From positions 558,001 to 622,000 of the forward strand of contig CBDIDG010000005.1 of the NCBI GenBank assembly GCA_965277615.1: a DNA stretch of 64,000 bases. Reading direction: 5' to 3'. Positions within the stretch are counted from its first letter, which is position 1, and the number at the start of each line of letters is the position of its first letter. A program made the position numbers and the translations under genes. The DNA is from Bog-532 sp965277615. Lineage in GTDB: Bacteria > Actinomycetota > Actinomycetes > Streptosporangiales > Streptosporangiaceae. Shown in pieces: positions 10,233 through 19,344 of the stretch. Under the pieces are notes generated by a model. It saw only the letters and a program-made list of their open reading frames with translations. It ran no database searches and was not told the origin of the DNA.

Positions 10233-10502
10233 ATGAAATGCGAAGTCACGCAGGTCAACGGCGACGGTAGTATTCGCCGGGCGCTGGTGGACACCGCCAA
10301 CCGCCATGACGCTGCGCGATGGGAGAGCCTGGCCGACCAGGCTCATCTCGACGTTCCTCCGCCCTACCGCCCCCACCCCGGCGAACCCGTCTACGAGATC
10401 GCCGTCGACGGCCGGGCCGTCCAGATCGCCGACGGCGACCTCCTCGGCCCCCTCCGTGAACTGACCATCGGCGTCCTCACCGAAGGCTGGCAGATCATCT
10501 GA
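10233..10502 (+). CDS. Small emfourin-like protein
   Basis: An 89-residue soluble protein. The pattern (RRALVDTANRHDAARWESLADQAHL, then YEIAVDGRAVQIADGDLLGPLRELTIGV) resembles emfourin, the protealysin-inhibitor family, where a short beta sheet carries a YxIxVDG strand. No M4 protease gene is next to it here, so the partner is unknown and the family call is tentative. It is divergent from the lipoprotein operon. Confidence 0.55.
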   Translation: MKCEVTQVNGDGSIRRALVDTANRHDAARWESLADQAHLDVPPPYRPHPGEPVYEIAVDGRAVQIADGDLLGPLRELTIGVLTEGWQII

Positions 10503-10537
10503 CCTCAGCGGCCGCGGCGTAGCCGGCTGACGATCGG

Positions 10538-10936
10538 TTAGCGGCCGAACTTCTGCTTGGCCTCCGGAGTGACCGGGGTGAAGAAGTTGACCAGGTTGCC
10601 GTCGGGGTCGCGGAACAGCAGCGAGCGGTTGCCCCACGGCATCGTGGTGGGCTGGTTCACGAAGTCGTCGACCAGGCCGGTCAGCTTCTCGTATACCGCG
10701 TCCACGTCGTCGACCAGGAACTCGATGATCACCGAGTGGTTGTCCGCCGCCCGGGCCGCACCGGGCGCGAACACCGGCACGGTCCGCACGCTGCCGATGG
10801 CCAGCGTGCCGGCCGCGGTCCTGAGCTCGGCGAAGTTCTCGTTGGCCACGGTGGCGGGCAGGCCGGTGACCTGCTGGTAGAAACCGGCCAGCCGCTGGAC
10901 GTCCGCGGTGATGATGCGGATCGAGACGAACTCCAT
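10538..10936 (-). CDS. VOC-fold (glyoxalase/bleomycin-resistance type) protein
   Basis: A 132-residue protein with the paired beta-alpha-beta-beta-beta modules of the vicinal oxygen chelate superfamily. The N-terminus is VSIRIITADVQRLAGFYQQV, and the C-terminal metal-type motif is LLFRDPDGNLVNFFTPV. A GAGG ribosome binding site lies six bases upstream of the ATG. The substrate cannot be inferred. Confidence 0.85.
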   Translation of the reverse strand: MEFVSIRIITADVQRLAGFYQQVTGLPATVANENFAELRTAAGTLAIGSVRTVPVFAPGAARAADNHSVIIEFLVDDVDAVYEKLTGLVDDFVNQPTTMPWGNRSLLFRDPDGNLVNFFTPVTPEAKQKFGR

Positions 10937-11025
10937 AGTGCCCTCCTCGGTGGTAACCCCTGATGAGAAAGACGCTAAGCCAAATACCGGTCACCTTCCG
11001 CCCGGTATCTACGAGGTTTCTGAGC

Positions 11026-11880
11026 CTAGAACGGTGCCGGGATGTATCGCAGCGGCAGGTCCGGTTGCACGTAGCCGTGGGCTGCCTGCCGCTGGGGCAG
11101 CGTGACGTCCCGGGGGGTAAGCGGCTCGTAGGGGACCTGGCTGAGCAAGTGGCTGATGATGTTGAGCCGGCCCCGCCTCTTGTTGTCGGTCCGCGCGATG
11201 TACCAGGGTGCCCACGCGGTGTCAGTCGCGGCGAGCATCGCGTCCCGGGCCCTTGAGTAGTCGTACCAGCGGCGATAGGACTTCAGGTCCATGTCCGACA
11301 GCTTCCAGATCTTCCGTGGGTCGTTCATGCGGCTCATGAGGCGCCGCATTTGCTCGTGGGGGCTGACCTCGAGCCAGTACTTCAGCAGCAGGATCCCGTC
11401 ATCGACCATAGCTTTCTCAACCCCGGGGGCGAGTTCCAGGAACCGCTCGGTCTCCTCGGGCGTGCAGAAGCCCATCACCCGCTCAACGCCCGCCCGGTTG
11501 TACCAGCTGCGGTCGAAGATCACGACCTCGCCGGCGGCCGGGAAGTGCGGGAGGTACCGCTGGACGTACATCTGCGACTTCTCACGCTCGGTCGGAGCCG
11601 GCAGGGCAACCAGACGGAACACGCGCGGGCTCACCCGCTCGGTGATCCGCTTGATCGTGCCCCCCTTCCCGGCGGTGTCGCGGCCCTCGAACACGATGCA
11701 GATCTTGGCGCCCGACGCCTTGACCCACTCCTGCATGGCCACCAGCTCACCGTGCAGGAGCTTCATCTCCCGCTCGTATTCCTTGCGCTTCATCTTTGGA
11801 GGCGGGCCAGTTCGGGTCTCCGGCCGCACTGCGCGCGGTGACACCTGATCCGCCAAAGCGTGTTGCTTGTGCTTGGCCAT
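11026..11880 (-). CDS. ppk2: Polyphosphate kinase 2
   Basis: A 284-residue PPK2-family enzyme that transfers phosphate between polyphosphate and nucleoside diphosphates or monophosphates. Key motifs are Walker A GRDTAGKGGT (66-75), Walker B FDRSWYNRAGVERVM (near 121-135) and the lid region with RRLMSRMNDPRKIWKLSDMD. One PPK2 domain of normal length is present. It is divergent from the SulP transporter gene. The subclass (NDP- or NMP-preferring) cannot be assigned with certainty. Confidence 0.93.
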   Translation of the reverse strand: MAKHKQHALADQVSPRAVRPETRTGPPPKMKRKEYEREMKLLHGELVAMQEWVKASGAKICIVFEGRDTAGKGGTIKRITERVSPRVFRLVALPAPTEREKSQMYVQRYLPHFPAAGEVVIFDRSWYNRAGVERVMGFCTPEETERFLELAPGVEKAMVDDGILLLKYWLEVSPHEQMRRLMSRMNDPRKIWKLSDMDLKSYRRWYDYSRARDAMLAATDTAWAPWYIARTDNKRRGRLNIISHLLSQVPYEPLTPRDVTLPQRQAAHGYVQPDLPLRYIPAPF

Positions 11881-12053
11881 GTCGCCTACCTCGGGCGGCC
11901 TAGGCCGGCGGCCCTGACGGCTGGCCTGGGGCGGGAAGTCATTCAGCCAGGATCGCCTGCTCCGGCGCGCGCGCCTTCACCCGGTGGGGGTGATGCCAAT
12001 TTTGCTCAGGCGGGCGAAATTACTATTACGCCTTACGACCAGGGCCCTTGGGG

Positions 12054-13847
12054 GTGTCTGTGTTTCGATGGGTGCCCGGGCTCCAGGTGATCTCGTCCTA
12101 CCGTCGGCAGTGGCTGCTGAAGGACGTCATTGCCGGGGTGGTGCTGACCACCCTGCTGGTCCCGCAGGGCATGGCGTACGCCGAACTCGCGGGCCTGCCG
12201 CCGATCACCGGCTTGTACACGTCCATCTTGTGCCTGCTCGGCTACGCCGCGTTCGGCCCGTCACGGATCCTGGTGCTGGGCCCGGATTCCTCCCTGGGCC
12301 CGATGATCGCCGCGACGATCCTGCCGCTGATGGCGGCCAAGGGCGACGCCAAGCGGGCGGTCGCGCTGGCGTCGGTCCTCGCGATCATGGTCGCGGCGAT
12401 CATGATCCTGGCCGCCGTGGCGAAGCTCGGCTTCATCGCCGACCTGATCTCCAAGCCGACGATGATCGGCTATATGAACGGCCTGGCGCTGACCATCCTG
12501 ATCGGGCAGCTGCCGAAACTGCTCGGGTTCAAAGTCGAGGCTGATGACCTGATTCAGGAGATTACCGGGTTCGTCAAGGGCCTGGCCAATGGCGACGCGG
12601 TGCCGGCCGCGGCTACCGTCGGGATCGCCGCGGTCGTGTTGATCGTGGTGCTGCAGCGGTGGCTGCCGAAGGTCCCGGCCGTGCTGATCGCGGTCGTGCT
12701 GGCGATCGCGGCGACCACGGTCTTTCACCTGGCCGATCACGGCGTCAGCCTGGTCGGGGTGCTCCCCAAGGGTTTCCCGCCCCTCACGATCCCGTCCGTC
12801 CGCCTGTCCGATCTCGGGCCCCTGTTCGCCGGGGCACTGGGGATCGCCCTGGTCTCCCTGGCCGACACGATCTCCACGGCGTCGGCGTTCGCGGCCCGCA
12901 CCGGGCAGGAAGTCCGCGGCAACGGCGAGATGATCGGCATTGGCGCGGCGAACCTGGCTGCCGGTCTCTTCCAGGGGTTCCCGGTCAGCACCAGCGGGTC
13001 GCGGACCGCCGTGGCAGAACGATCCGGCGCGAAGACGCAGCTCGCCGGCGTGACCGGGGCTGCCCTGATCATTCTTATGATCGTTCTGGTCCCGGACCTG
13101 TTCCGGAACCTGCCCCAGCCAGCCCTCGCCGCGGTCGTGATCACGGCAGCACTGTCCCTGGCCGACATCCCCGCAACAGTGCGGCTGTGGCGGCAGCGCA
13201 AAGCCGAGTTCCTTCTGTCCATCGCCGCCTTCCTCGGCGTCGCCCTGCTCGGCGTCCTGCCTGGCATCGTGATCGCGGTCGTGCTGTCCATCCTCAACGT
13301 CTTCCGGCGCGCCTGGTGGCCCTACGCCACGGTGCTCGGACGCGTCGAGGGAGTGGAGGGCTACCACGACATCCACTTCTACCCCGAGGCCGAGCATCTG
13401 CCTGGCCTGGTGATCTACCGGTTCGACGGTCCGCTGTTCTTCGCCAACGCCACCAGGTTCCGCGACGAGATCAGGCGGCTGGCCCAGGCGGAGCCGAAGC
13501 CCTCATGGATCCTCATCGCGGCCGAGCCGGTGACCGATGTGGACACCACCGCCGCCGACATGCTGACCGAACTCGACGAAGCGCTGAACGACCAAGGCAT
13601 CAGCCTGGTGTTCGCCGAACTCAAGGACCCGGTACGGGCCAAGATCGAACGCTATGGACTCACCCGCACCATCGACCCACACCACTTCTTCCCCACCATC
13701 ACCGCCGCCACCGCCGCATTCCGCGACGAAACCGGCACCCAGTGGGTCGCCGAACCACAGGCTGTGGACGGTCAGGCGACTCAAGGCCAGCCGCCTGCCG
13801 ATAGCGGCCGGGCGCCGGACATTCCCGCCGCACCCACGGCCGGTTAG
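12054..13847 (+). CDS. SulP-family anion transporter with STAS domain
   Basis: About 597 residues. The N-terminal 430 residues form the SLC26/SulP membrane domain with the sulfate-transporter signature VPQGMAYAELAGLPPITGLY near residues 38-57. The C-terminal STAS domain (about 450-560) includes ILIAAEPVTDVDTTAADML. The protein probably imports sulfate or bicarbonate. The start is uncertain: a TTG at 12048 and GTGs at 12054 and 12060 are all in frame, the last with GGGGG five bases upstream. The C-terminal 30 residues are Pro/Gln-rich and probably disordered. Confidence 0.9.
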   Translation: MSVFRWVPGLQVISSYRRQWLLKDVIAGVVLTTLLVPQGMAYAELAGLPPITGLYTSILCLLGYAAFGPSRILVLGPDSSLGPMIAATILPLMAAKGDAKRAVALASVLAIMVAAIMILAAVAKLGFIADLISKPTMIGYMNGLALTILIGQLPKLLGFKVEADDLIQEITGFVKGLANGDAVPAAATVGIAAVVLIVVLQRWLPKVPAVLIAVVLAIAATTVFHLADHGVSLVGVLPKGFPPLTIPSVRLSDLGPLFAGALGIALVSLADTISTASAFAARTGQEVRGNGEMIGIGAANLAAGLFQGFPVSTSGSRTAVAERSGAKTQLAGVTGAALIILMIVLVPDLFRNLPQPALAAVVITAALSLADIPATVRLWRQRKAEFLLSIAAFLGVALLGVLPGIVIAVVLSILNVFRRAWWPYATVLGRVEGVEGYHDIHFYPEAEHLPGLVIYRFDGPLFFANATRFRDEIRRLAQAEPKPSWILIAAEPVTDVDTTAADMLTELDEALNDQGISLVFAELKDPVRAKIERYGLTRTIDPHHFFPTITAATAAFRDETGTQWVAEPQAVDGQATQGQPPADSGRAPDIPAAPTAG

Positions 13848-13952
13848 GCCGGTCGGGCTATCCGCTTGGGCCGCTGAGCACTACTCGCGGCGATGACGGT
13901 GCTGGGCTTGGCTCGTGGCCACCAGCAGCCCGTTACGATCCGATGGCAAGAG

Positions 13953-14041
13953 CGGAGGGCGTGGGATTCGAACCCACGAACAGAGTCACCCCTGTTAGCG
14001 GTTTTCAAGACCGCCGCCATCGGCCACTAGGCGAGCCCTCC
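13953..14041 (-). tRNA. tRNA-Ser (anticodon TGA)
   Basis: Acceptor arm GGAGGGC (14041-14035) pairs with GCCCTCC (13960-13954); the discriminator at 13953 is G. The T-arm has GGGTTCGAATCCC, the anticodon loop is CTTGAAA with anticodon TGA, and the variable arm is long. The CCA end is not encoded. An integrase C-terminal relic lies 111 bases beyond its 5' end on the same strand. Confidence 0.95.
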
Positions 14042-14152
14042 TGGCTGCGGTAACGCCAGGATCGGGGCTGTGATGCTGCCCGCTGGTCCGTGACTGGTCC
14101 GCAGCGTCAATGCTAGATCCGCCGCAGCGGTCTGGCATCGGCTCCTAGCCTC

Positions 14153-14278
14153 TCACATCACCTCCTCCCCCAACGCCTGTGCCATCCGTTCGCTGGCGGT
14201 CGTCTCCTGGCCGTCGAGGCAGTTGGCATAGCGCTTGAGCAGCATGGCAACACTGTGTCCCAAGGCGCCGCGAAGCAC
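14153..14278 (-). pseudogene. C-terminal relic of a tyrosine integrase
   Basis: An open stretch of about 41 codons ending in TGA at 14153 reads VLRGALGHSVAMLLKRYANC and then LDGQETTASERMAQALG. This matches the end of actinobacterial integrative-element integrases (GHSV-x-LL-x-x-YA-x-C-LDGQ), including the catalytic-tyrosine motif. The rest of the integrase is missing: directly upstream is the TAA stop of the large membrane-protein gene, in the same frame. The relic suggests a former integrative element near tRNA-Ser(TGA). It lies on the 5' side of the tRNA, not the 3' side where such elements usually insert. Confidence 0.7.
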
Positions 14279-15883
14279 TTAGCGGATCTTGGCCAGGAGG
14301 TTTTTGTTCCAGGTCATGATCGTCCAGGTGCCGTAGTGGTAGGTGTGCGCGGGCTGTCCGAACAGGTTGATGATCCGGCCCGACGGAATGTAAAACTCTG
14401 GGCCGTTGTGTGCCGTGGTGACGACAAAGTCCGCGTAGTGCTGCCGGGGATCGAAGTCGGAGGCTTTGGCCTCGTGGGTGCCGGGCCGGATGGAATGCGC
14501 GCGCCACGTCGGAGCCACCAGCAGGATGCTGTCGTGACTGTCCAGTGTGACGCTGTTGCCGTCGGCGTAGCTGCCCAGGCCGCCGGTGAGGTGGTGCGCG
14601 CTGAGCCAGCCGGCCAGGGCCTGATCGTTGGCGGGTGGCTCAGGCCTGGTCATGCCGTAGCCGAGTGCCGCCAGGTAACAGCATCCGACCGCGGTCAGCA
14701 CCGCCAGCAGCCGGGCCTGAATCAGCTGGTCCGCGAGCAGGCGGCCGGCCAGGACCGCCCCGAATGGCAGCACGTTCGCGATCTCGCGGTTCCCCCAGTA
14801 AGAGCCGGGTAGCTGGCTGAATACGTAGGTGGCCAAATTGACCAGGATGGCCACGGTGAGCACCTGGGTGATCAGGTCATCGCAGGCGAAGAATGCCCGG
14901 ATGGCCCGGCCAACCGCCCAGGCGGCCAGGGCCAGGCCGGCCAGGTGGACCAGGGCGATCGTGGTGGCGAGGTCAACCGACCCGTGCGTGAAATCGGCAC
15001 CATACAGACCGAGTACGCCTTCGGCCGCCAGCGCGATGTGCGCGGGCCACGAGGCGCTGGGCGCGAAGGTGAGGTTCAGCGGGGCCACTACGTCCCCGCC
15101 GAGATGCCTGATGATCCTCACGACCGCATCGGACACACCGACCGACACGATGGCCGCCGCCACCAGCGCGAGGTCGAGCCAGTGCTCTTTGACCGGCTCC
15201 CGGCGTTGCACGAGGTCACGGTAGGCGCGCACGGAACAGACCACGACGATCGGGAGCACGCCGATCGTCAGCACGAGCCGGTCCCCGATCTCCGCCCAGA
15301 CCAGCATTACTCCGGCGGCCACCGGGACCCAAGGGCGGCGTGGTGCCCGGTCGAGCAGGAGGAAGATCAGCAGCAGCGGCACCCCGGTGCCGGTGTGATC
15401 CGGCGACAGCAGCAGCAGGAGTGAGCCTTGCCAGACCTGGGGCGCAATCATGATCCCGGACGCGATCAGCACGCGGGCCAGGCCTTCCTTGCCCGTCTTG
15501 GTTCCTTTGGCGAGCAAGCCGGCCAGGATCACGAGAAGGGTGTAGGTGAAGGCCGCAGCGGTGTGCACGTCGGCCGGTCCGAGGCCGCGGAAGACCTCGA
15601 CGAACACGTACTCGGGCAGCTCGGTGGTGTAGAACGAGACGTCGGTCAGCATCCAGCCCTTGAGCAGCCAGTTGCCGTGGAGCATGTCCCACGCCTGCAA
15701 AGCGTTCGAGGCGCCGTCAGAGGTGACCGCCTCGACGCCCGAGATCCGCAGGTAGCAGAAGAACAGCAGCACCGCTGCCACCGTGTAGCCGCCCAGCCAC
15801 ATCCAGCGCGGTGGCGGCACCCTACGAGCGGCGCTCTGCCCATCCGGCTCACGCGCCAGGGGCACGGATTGCTGCGTGGACAA
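14279..15883 (-). CDS. Large polytopic membrane protein, GT-C-like
   Basis: About 534 residues with ten or more hydrophobic segments. A loop after the first helix contains TSDGASNALQAWDMLHGNWL, and the soluble C-terminal domain of about 120 residues is QALAGWLSAHHLTGGL...AHNGPEFYIPSGRI. The layout resembles actinobacterial glycosyltransferase-like (GT39/GT-C-type) membrane proteins, but no catalytic motif can be fixed with confidence. TTG at 15883 is preferred (AGGGG five bases upstream); GTG at 15889 and TTG at 15901 are alternatives. Its TAA stop abuts the integrase relic in the same reading frame, so the C-terminus may have been altered by an insertion or deletion. Confidence 0.7.
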   Translation of the reverse strand: MSTQQSVPLAREPDGQSAARRVPPPRWMWLGGYTVAAVLLFFCYLRISGVEAVTSDGASNALQAWDMLHGNWLLKGWMLTDVSFYTTELPEYVFVEVFRGLGPADVHTAAAFTYTLLVILAGLLAKGTKTGKEGLARVLIASGIMIAPQVWQGSLLLLLSPDHTGTGVPLLLIFLLLDRAPRRPWVPVAAGVMLVWAEIGDRLVLTIGVLPIVVVCSVRAYRDLVQRREPVKEHWLDLALVAAAIVSVGVSDAVVRIIRHLGGDVVAPLNLTFAPSASWPAHIALAAEGVLGLYGADFTHGSVDLATTIALVHLAGLALAAWAVGRAIRAFFACDDLITQVLTVAILVNLATYVFSQLPGSYWGNREIANVLPFGAVLAGRLLADQLIQARLLAVLTAVGCCYLAALGYGMTRPEPPANDQALAGWLSAHHLTGGLGSYADGNSVTLDSHDSILLVAPTWRAHSIRPGTHEAKASDFDPRQHYADFVVTTAHNGPEFYIPSGRIINLFGQPAHTYHYGTWTIMTWNKNLLAKIR

Positions 15884-16042
15884 TGACACCCCTAGGAGCA
15901 ATTGCAGCCGGGCTGCTCACTGAATTCTGCATTGGATTCAGGTTTGTGCATAAAGCCTAAAGATAGGGCGTAACTGTCACAGCGTCTGGTTACCGCCACT
16001 GGCCGTTCAGATACGGGAGCAGGACCCGTGCGATGCAGTGCG

Positions 16043-16612
16043 CTACTGGGCGGGCGCGGGCTGCCCGTCCGTTACGCACAGCCCGGTCGGGAAGCCGTCG
16101 ATGCTCGTCAGGTTCTTGGCCCGGTGGTACTCCTCGAGGCCGTCCGGCCCCTTCTTCTCGGCCCACTGCGCCATCAGCGGCCGGTCGTCGGTGTACTCCA
16201 TGAGGGGCACTCCGTAGCCGCACGAAGTCTGGACCAGATCGACGCTCATGTCGAAGATCTGCCGGGCGCCGAGCATGGGCGGGAACAGCCCGATGAACTC
16301 ATCCCACTCCGACTGACCGGGCTGGATCTCCGTCGCGGTGCCATACAGCCGCAGGATCAACGGCTTACGCTCGAACGAGCAGAACATCAGGGTCATCCGG
16401 TTGACGTCCAGCAGATGCGCGGCGGTCTCATTGCCGCTGCCGGTGCCGTTGAGCCAGAGCACCCGGTTGGGCCCGAGGACACGGAGGGCGTCCAGGCCCT
16501 TCGGCGAGACGTTCACCCGCCCCTCACACGCCGCCGTGGCCACAAAGAACATGTGCTGGGCCGCGATGAACTCCGCCAGTCGATCACTGATCTCGTCGTA
16601 CTGCTGCGCCAT
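16043..16612 (-). CDS. Pyridoxamine 5'-phosphate oxidase-fold protein
   Basis: A 189-residue split-barrel flavin-type protein. Characteristic strands are HMFFVATAACEGRVNVSPKGLDALRVLGPNRVLWLNGTGSGNETAAHL and MTLMFCSFERKPLILRLYGTA. Members bind FMN, F420 or heme and act in redox reactions. There is no neighbour that would define a substrate. Confidence 0.88.
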   Translation of the reverse strand: MAQQYDEISDRLAEFIAAQHMFFVATAACEGRVNVSPKGLDALRVLGPNRVLWLNGTGSGNETAAHLLDVNRMTLMFCSFERKPLILRLYGTATEIQPGQSEWDEFIGLFPPMLGARQIFDMSVDLVQTSCGYGVPLMEYTDDRPLMAQWAEKKGPDGLEEYHRAKNLTSIDGFPTGLCVTDGQPAPAQ

Positions 16613-16728
16613 CGCGCTCTACTCCCATCGGGCTGAGCCAGTTCAGCACCTCCCTCCGAGGCTGCCACTGCACAGGCCAGGGCCGCAACGAGGTATTCGT
16701 GACCCGCCCGCGGCTTAGCGCGCCCGGA

Positions 16729-19227
16729 TCAGTGCTGCTGAGCGGCGGAGCGGTTCAAGGTACGACGGGGCCAGGCGAAACCGTCACCGACGGTGGCGGC
16801 CAGGCGCAGGTAGGCCTCGGTGGTGGCCGGGCTGACCTGCTCCAGTTCGACCTCGGCCCCCTCTTCCAGGTGGGCGTCGTAGGGGACGCGCACCACGTCG
16901 CGACAGCGGGCGGCGAAGTGCTGTTCCAGCCGGTCCAGGTCCACGGTGCTCTTGCTGCGCGGGCGGACGGTGGACAGCACCACGACGGCGTTGCGCACCA
17001 GGTCGCCGTAGCCGTGCGCGTCCAGCCAGTCGAGGGTGGCGCTGGCCGACCGGGCGCCGTCCACGGAGGGGGAACTGACCAGGATGATCTGGTCGGCCAG
17101 GGTGAGCACGCCGGTCATGGCCGAGTGCAGCAGGCCGGTGCCACAGTCGGTGATGCAGATCGAGTAGTAGTGCTCGAGCACCCGCGCGACGTCGCGGTAG
17201 TCCGTGTCGCTGAACGCCACCGACACCCCGGGATCGCGGTCGGACGCCAGCACCTCGAGGCGGCTGGAGGCCTGGGAGGTGAACGCCCGCACGTCGGCGT
17301 AGCGGTGCACCTGCTGACGCTCGTTCAGCAGATCACGAACGGTGGCCGAGGTCTCCAGGCGCACCTTGTCCGACAGCGTGCCGCGGTCGGGGTTGGCGTC
17401 CACCGCGATGACCCGGTCGCCGCGCAGGCTGGCCAGCGTCGCCCCGAGCCCGACGGTGGTGGTGGTCTTGCCCACGCCGCCCTTGAGGCTCATCACCGCG
17501 ACCCGGTGGTGGCCGCCGGCCACGGGGGTGCGGGCGCGCCAGACCAGTTCGCGGCGGCGCTGCATGCCGGATGACTCGCCCACCCGGACCAGGCCGCCGG
17601 TGGCGCGGTAGACCGTGCGCCGCCAGCCCGAGCCGGGCGCGATCCGCTTGCCGTGCAGCAGCGCCTCGGCGGTCAGGCTGTCCGACGTCTCGGGCCCGGA
17701 ATCACGCGCGGGCTGGTCGTACCCGTCGTCCAGGCCAGGGCGTGGCGGCCGGCCACCCGGCCCGGTCATGCCGGGGACCGGGCCGCGCTGGGCCCCTCCT
17801 TGAGGTGGCCCGGCGGGCGGGTAGCCGGGCTGGGAGCGCTCCGGCGGAGCTACGGGCCGCCCGAGGGGCGGAGCCGCGGCCGGGTTACGCGCAGGAGCCA
17901 CTCCGGGCCGCGCAGCTCCTGACGGCGTCGCGCCGGGCTGAGGCAGACCGGGCTGGGGCAGGCCGGTGGGCGGCGGCGCACCGCGCAGGCCCGTATCACC
18001 CGAGGAGACCGGGTGCTGGCCGGGGCTCCCGGGCGACGCTGGCTCGTCCCGGTAACCGGTGTCCTCGGCGCGGGGCTCGCCCACCTGGAACGGGTCGACC
18101 CGGAAGTCATCGTCCCGGAAGTCATCGCCCCGGTCGCGATAGGCCCGGTCCTGGAAATCACCGTCGTCGGGCCCGTTCTCCCGGTACCCCGGGTCCAGAG
18201 GGGCCGACGGGGCTAGCGGGGCCTGGGAAGCTAGCGGGGCCTGCGGGGCCGAAGGGGCGGCCTGGGCCTGCGAGGACTGCGGGGCTGGCGAGTCCGGGAA
18301 GGCTGGAGAACCTGACGAGGGGGTTGGCGCCTGAGGCGCTGACGAGCCCGGCGGGGCCGATGGGGTGGATGGGGCCGACGGGCCGAACCGCGGCTCCGGC
18401 ACCCCGACGTCCGGCAGCGGTTCGGCCAGCGGCGGGGGCGGGGCGTAGCCGTAGGACTGCGGCGAAGGCAGACCGTAGTCGGTCAGCGCGTCGTCGGCGA
18501 TCTCGTCGTCCGGGCCGTAGGGGGTGTAGGTCGGGTAGGGCGAGGCGCTGCCGTAACCGGGCTGGCTTCCCCGCCCGCCGTCGGACTCGTCGCTTGGCAG
18601 CGGCGGGTAGGGCGACACCCCGGGATGCGGCGGCGCCGGCGGCTCGGCCGACTCGCCCGCCTCGTGCTCCGCTTCCAGCTCATGCCCCGAGCCCGGCTCA
18701 CGCTCCCCGGTCGCCTCCGGCGGGGCGGGGGCCCGGTCGGCGGACCACGGGTCCCGGTCGAACGGCGGCGGATACGCACCGTTGCCACCCAGCGGCCCGG
18801 CGCTGCCCGGCGGCCCGGCGCTGCCCAGCGACCCGTTGCCACCCAGCGGCCGGTACGGTGCGGGCGTGCCCTGGGGGTGAACCGAGGAGAACGGATTGGG
18901 CCCGGGCGGCAGATACGGCTCGTAATCGTCGGCGTCGCCCGCCTCGGCGCCGGCACCAGCCTCCAAGCCACCCTCGGCACCGCCGTCCGCGCCGCCCTCG
19001 GGGCCGTAGGCCGCACCGTTGGCCGTCCCGTTCAGCGGCCGCCCGTTGGTCTCGTTTTCGCTGGGCACCGTGCTTCCCGCGGCCAGGTCATCACGCGCAG
19101 CCGCCGCCGCGCCGGCAGCGTCTGCCACGTCAGCAGGCTTGTCGCGGTCATCTGTCGCCACAGGTCGAGCCCCCAATGTCGGCGGGTAGAAAGCGGCCGA
19201 TCCGGTAAGAACCAGGTCGGTTGTCAT
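16729..19227 (-). CDS. MinD/ParA-like ATPase with long disordered N-terminus
   Basis: 832 residues. Positions 1 to about 510 are low-complexity Pro/Ala/Gly/Ser-rich sequence with acidic patches and short repeats (SQAPLAPSAPLDP). The C-terminal 270 residues form a deviant-Walker ATPase: SLKGGVGKTTTTVGLGA near 578-594, DANPDRGTL, and a switch-like TDCGTGLLHSAMTGVL. Such fusions resemble actinobacterial EspI-type proteins associated with type VII secretion, but no ESX genes lie nearby. A role in positioning or in a secretion or cell-wall complex is inference. Its promoter region (19228-19344) is shared with the divergent quinone oxidoreductase gene. Confidence 0.85.
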   Translation of the reverse strand: MTTDLVLTGSAAFYPPTLGARPVATDDRDKPADVADAAGAAAAARDDLAAGSTVPSENETNGRPLNGTANGAAYGPEGGADGGAEGGLEAGAGAEAGDADDYEPYLPPGPNPFSSVHPQGTPAPYRPLGGNGSLGSAGPPGSAGPLGGNGAYPPPFDRDPWSADRAPAPPEATGEREPGSGHELEAEHEAGESAEPPAPPHPGVSPYPPLPSDESDGGRGSQPGYGSASPYPTYTPYGPDDEIADDALTDYGLPSPQSYGYAPPPPLAEPLPDVGVPEPRFGPSAPSTPSAPPGSSAPQAPTPSSGSPAFPDSPAPQSSQAQAAPSAPQAPLASQAPLAPSAPLDPGYRENGPDDGDFQDRAYRDRGDDFRDDDFRVDPFQVGEPRAEDTGYRDEPASPGSPGQHPVSSGDTGLRGAPPPTGLPQPGLPQPGATPSGAARPGVAPARNPAAAPPLGRPVAPPERSQPGYPPAGPPQGGAQRGPVPGMTGPGGRPPRPGLDDGYDQPARDSGPETSDSLTAEALLHGKRIAPGSGWRRTVYRATGGLVRVGESSGMQRRRELVWRARTPVAGGHHRVAVMSLKGGVGKTTTTVGLGATLASLRGDRVIAVDANPDRGTLSDKVRLETSATVRDLLNERQQVHRYADVRAFTSQASSRLEVLASDRDPGVSVAFSDTDYRDVARVLEHYYSICITDCGTGLLHSAMTGVLTLADQIILVSSPSVDGARSASATLDWLDAHGYGDLVRNAVVVLSTVRPRSKSTVDLDRLEQHFAARCRDVVRVPYDAHLEEGAEVELEQVSPATTEAYLRLAATVGDGFAWPRRTLNRSAAQQH

Positions 19228-19344
19228 GCTTGGTCCGGTTTGTTACAGCGGAAGCCTAAGCCACTGATAGCCGTTGCCACAGGGCTAGTGCTTCATCACC
19301 CACCGTTCTGCCCAGGACGGGGAATGACAACACCGGGAGTTCAT

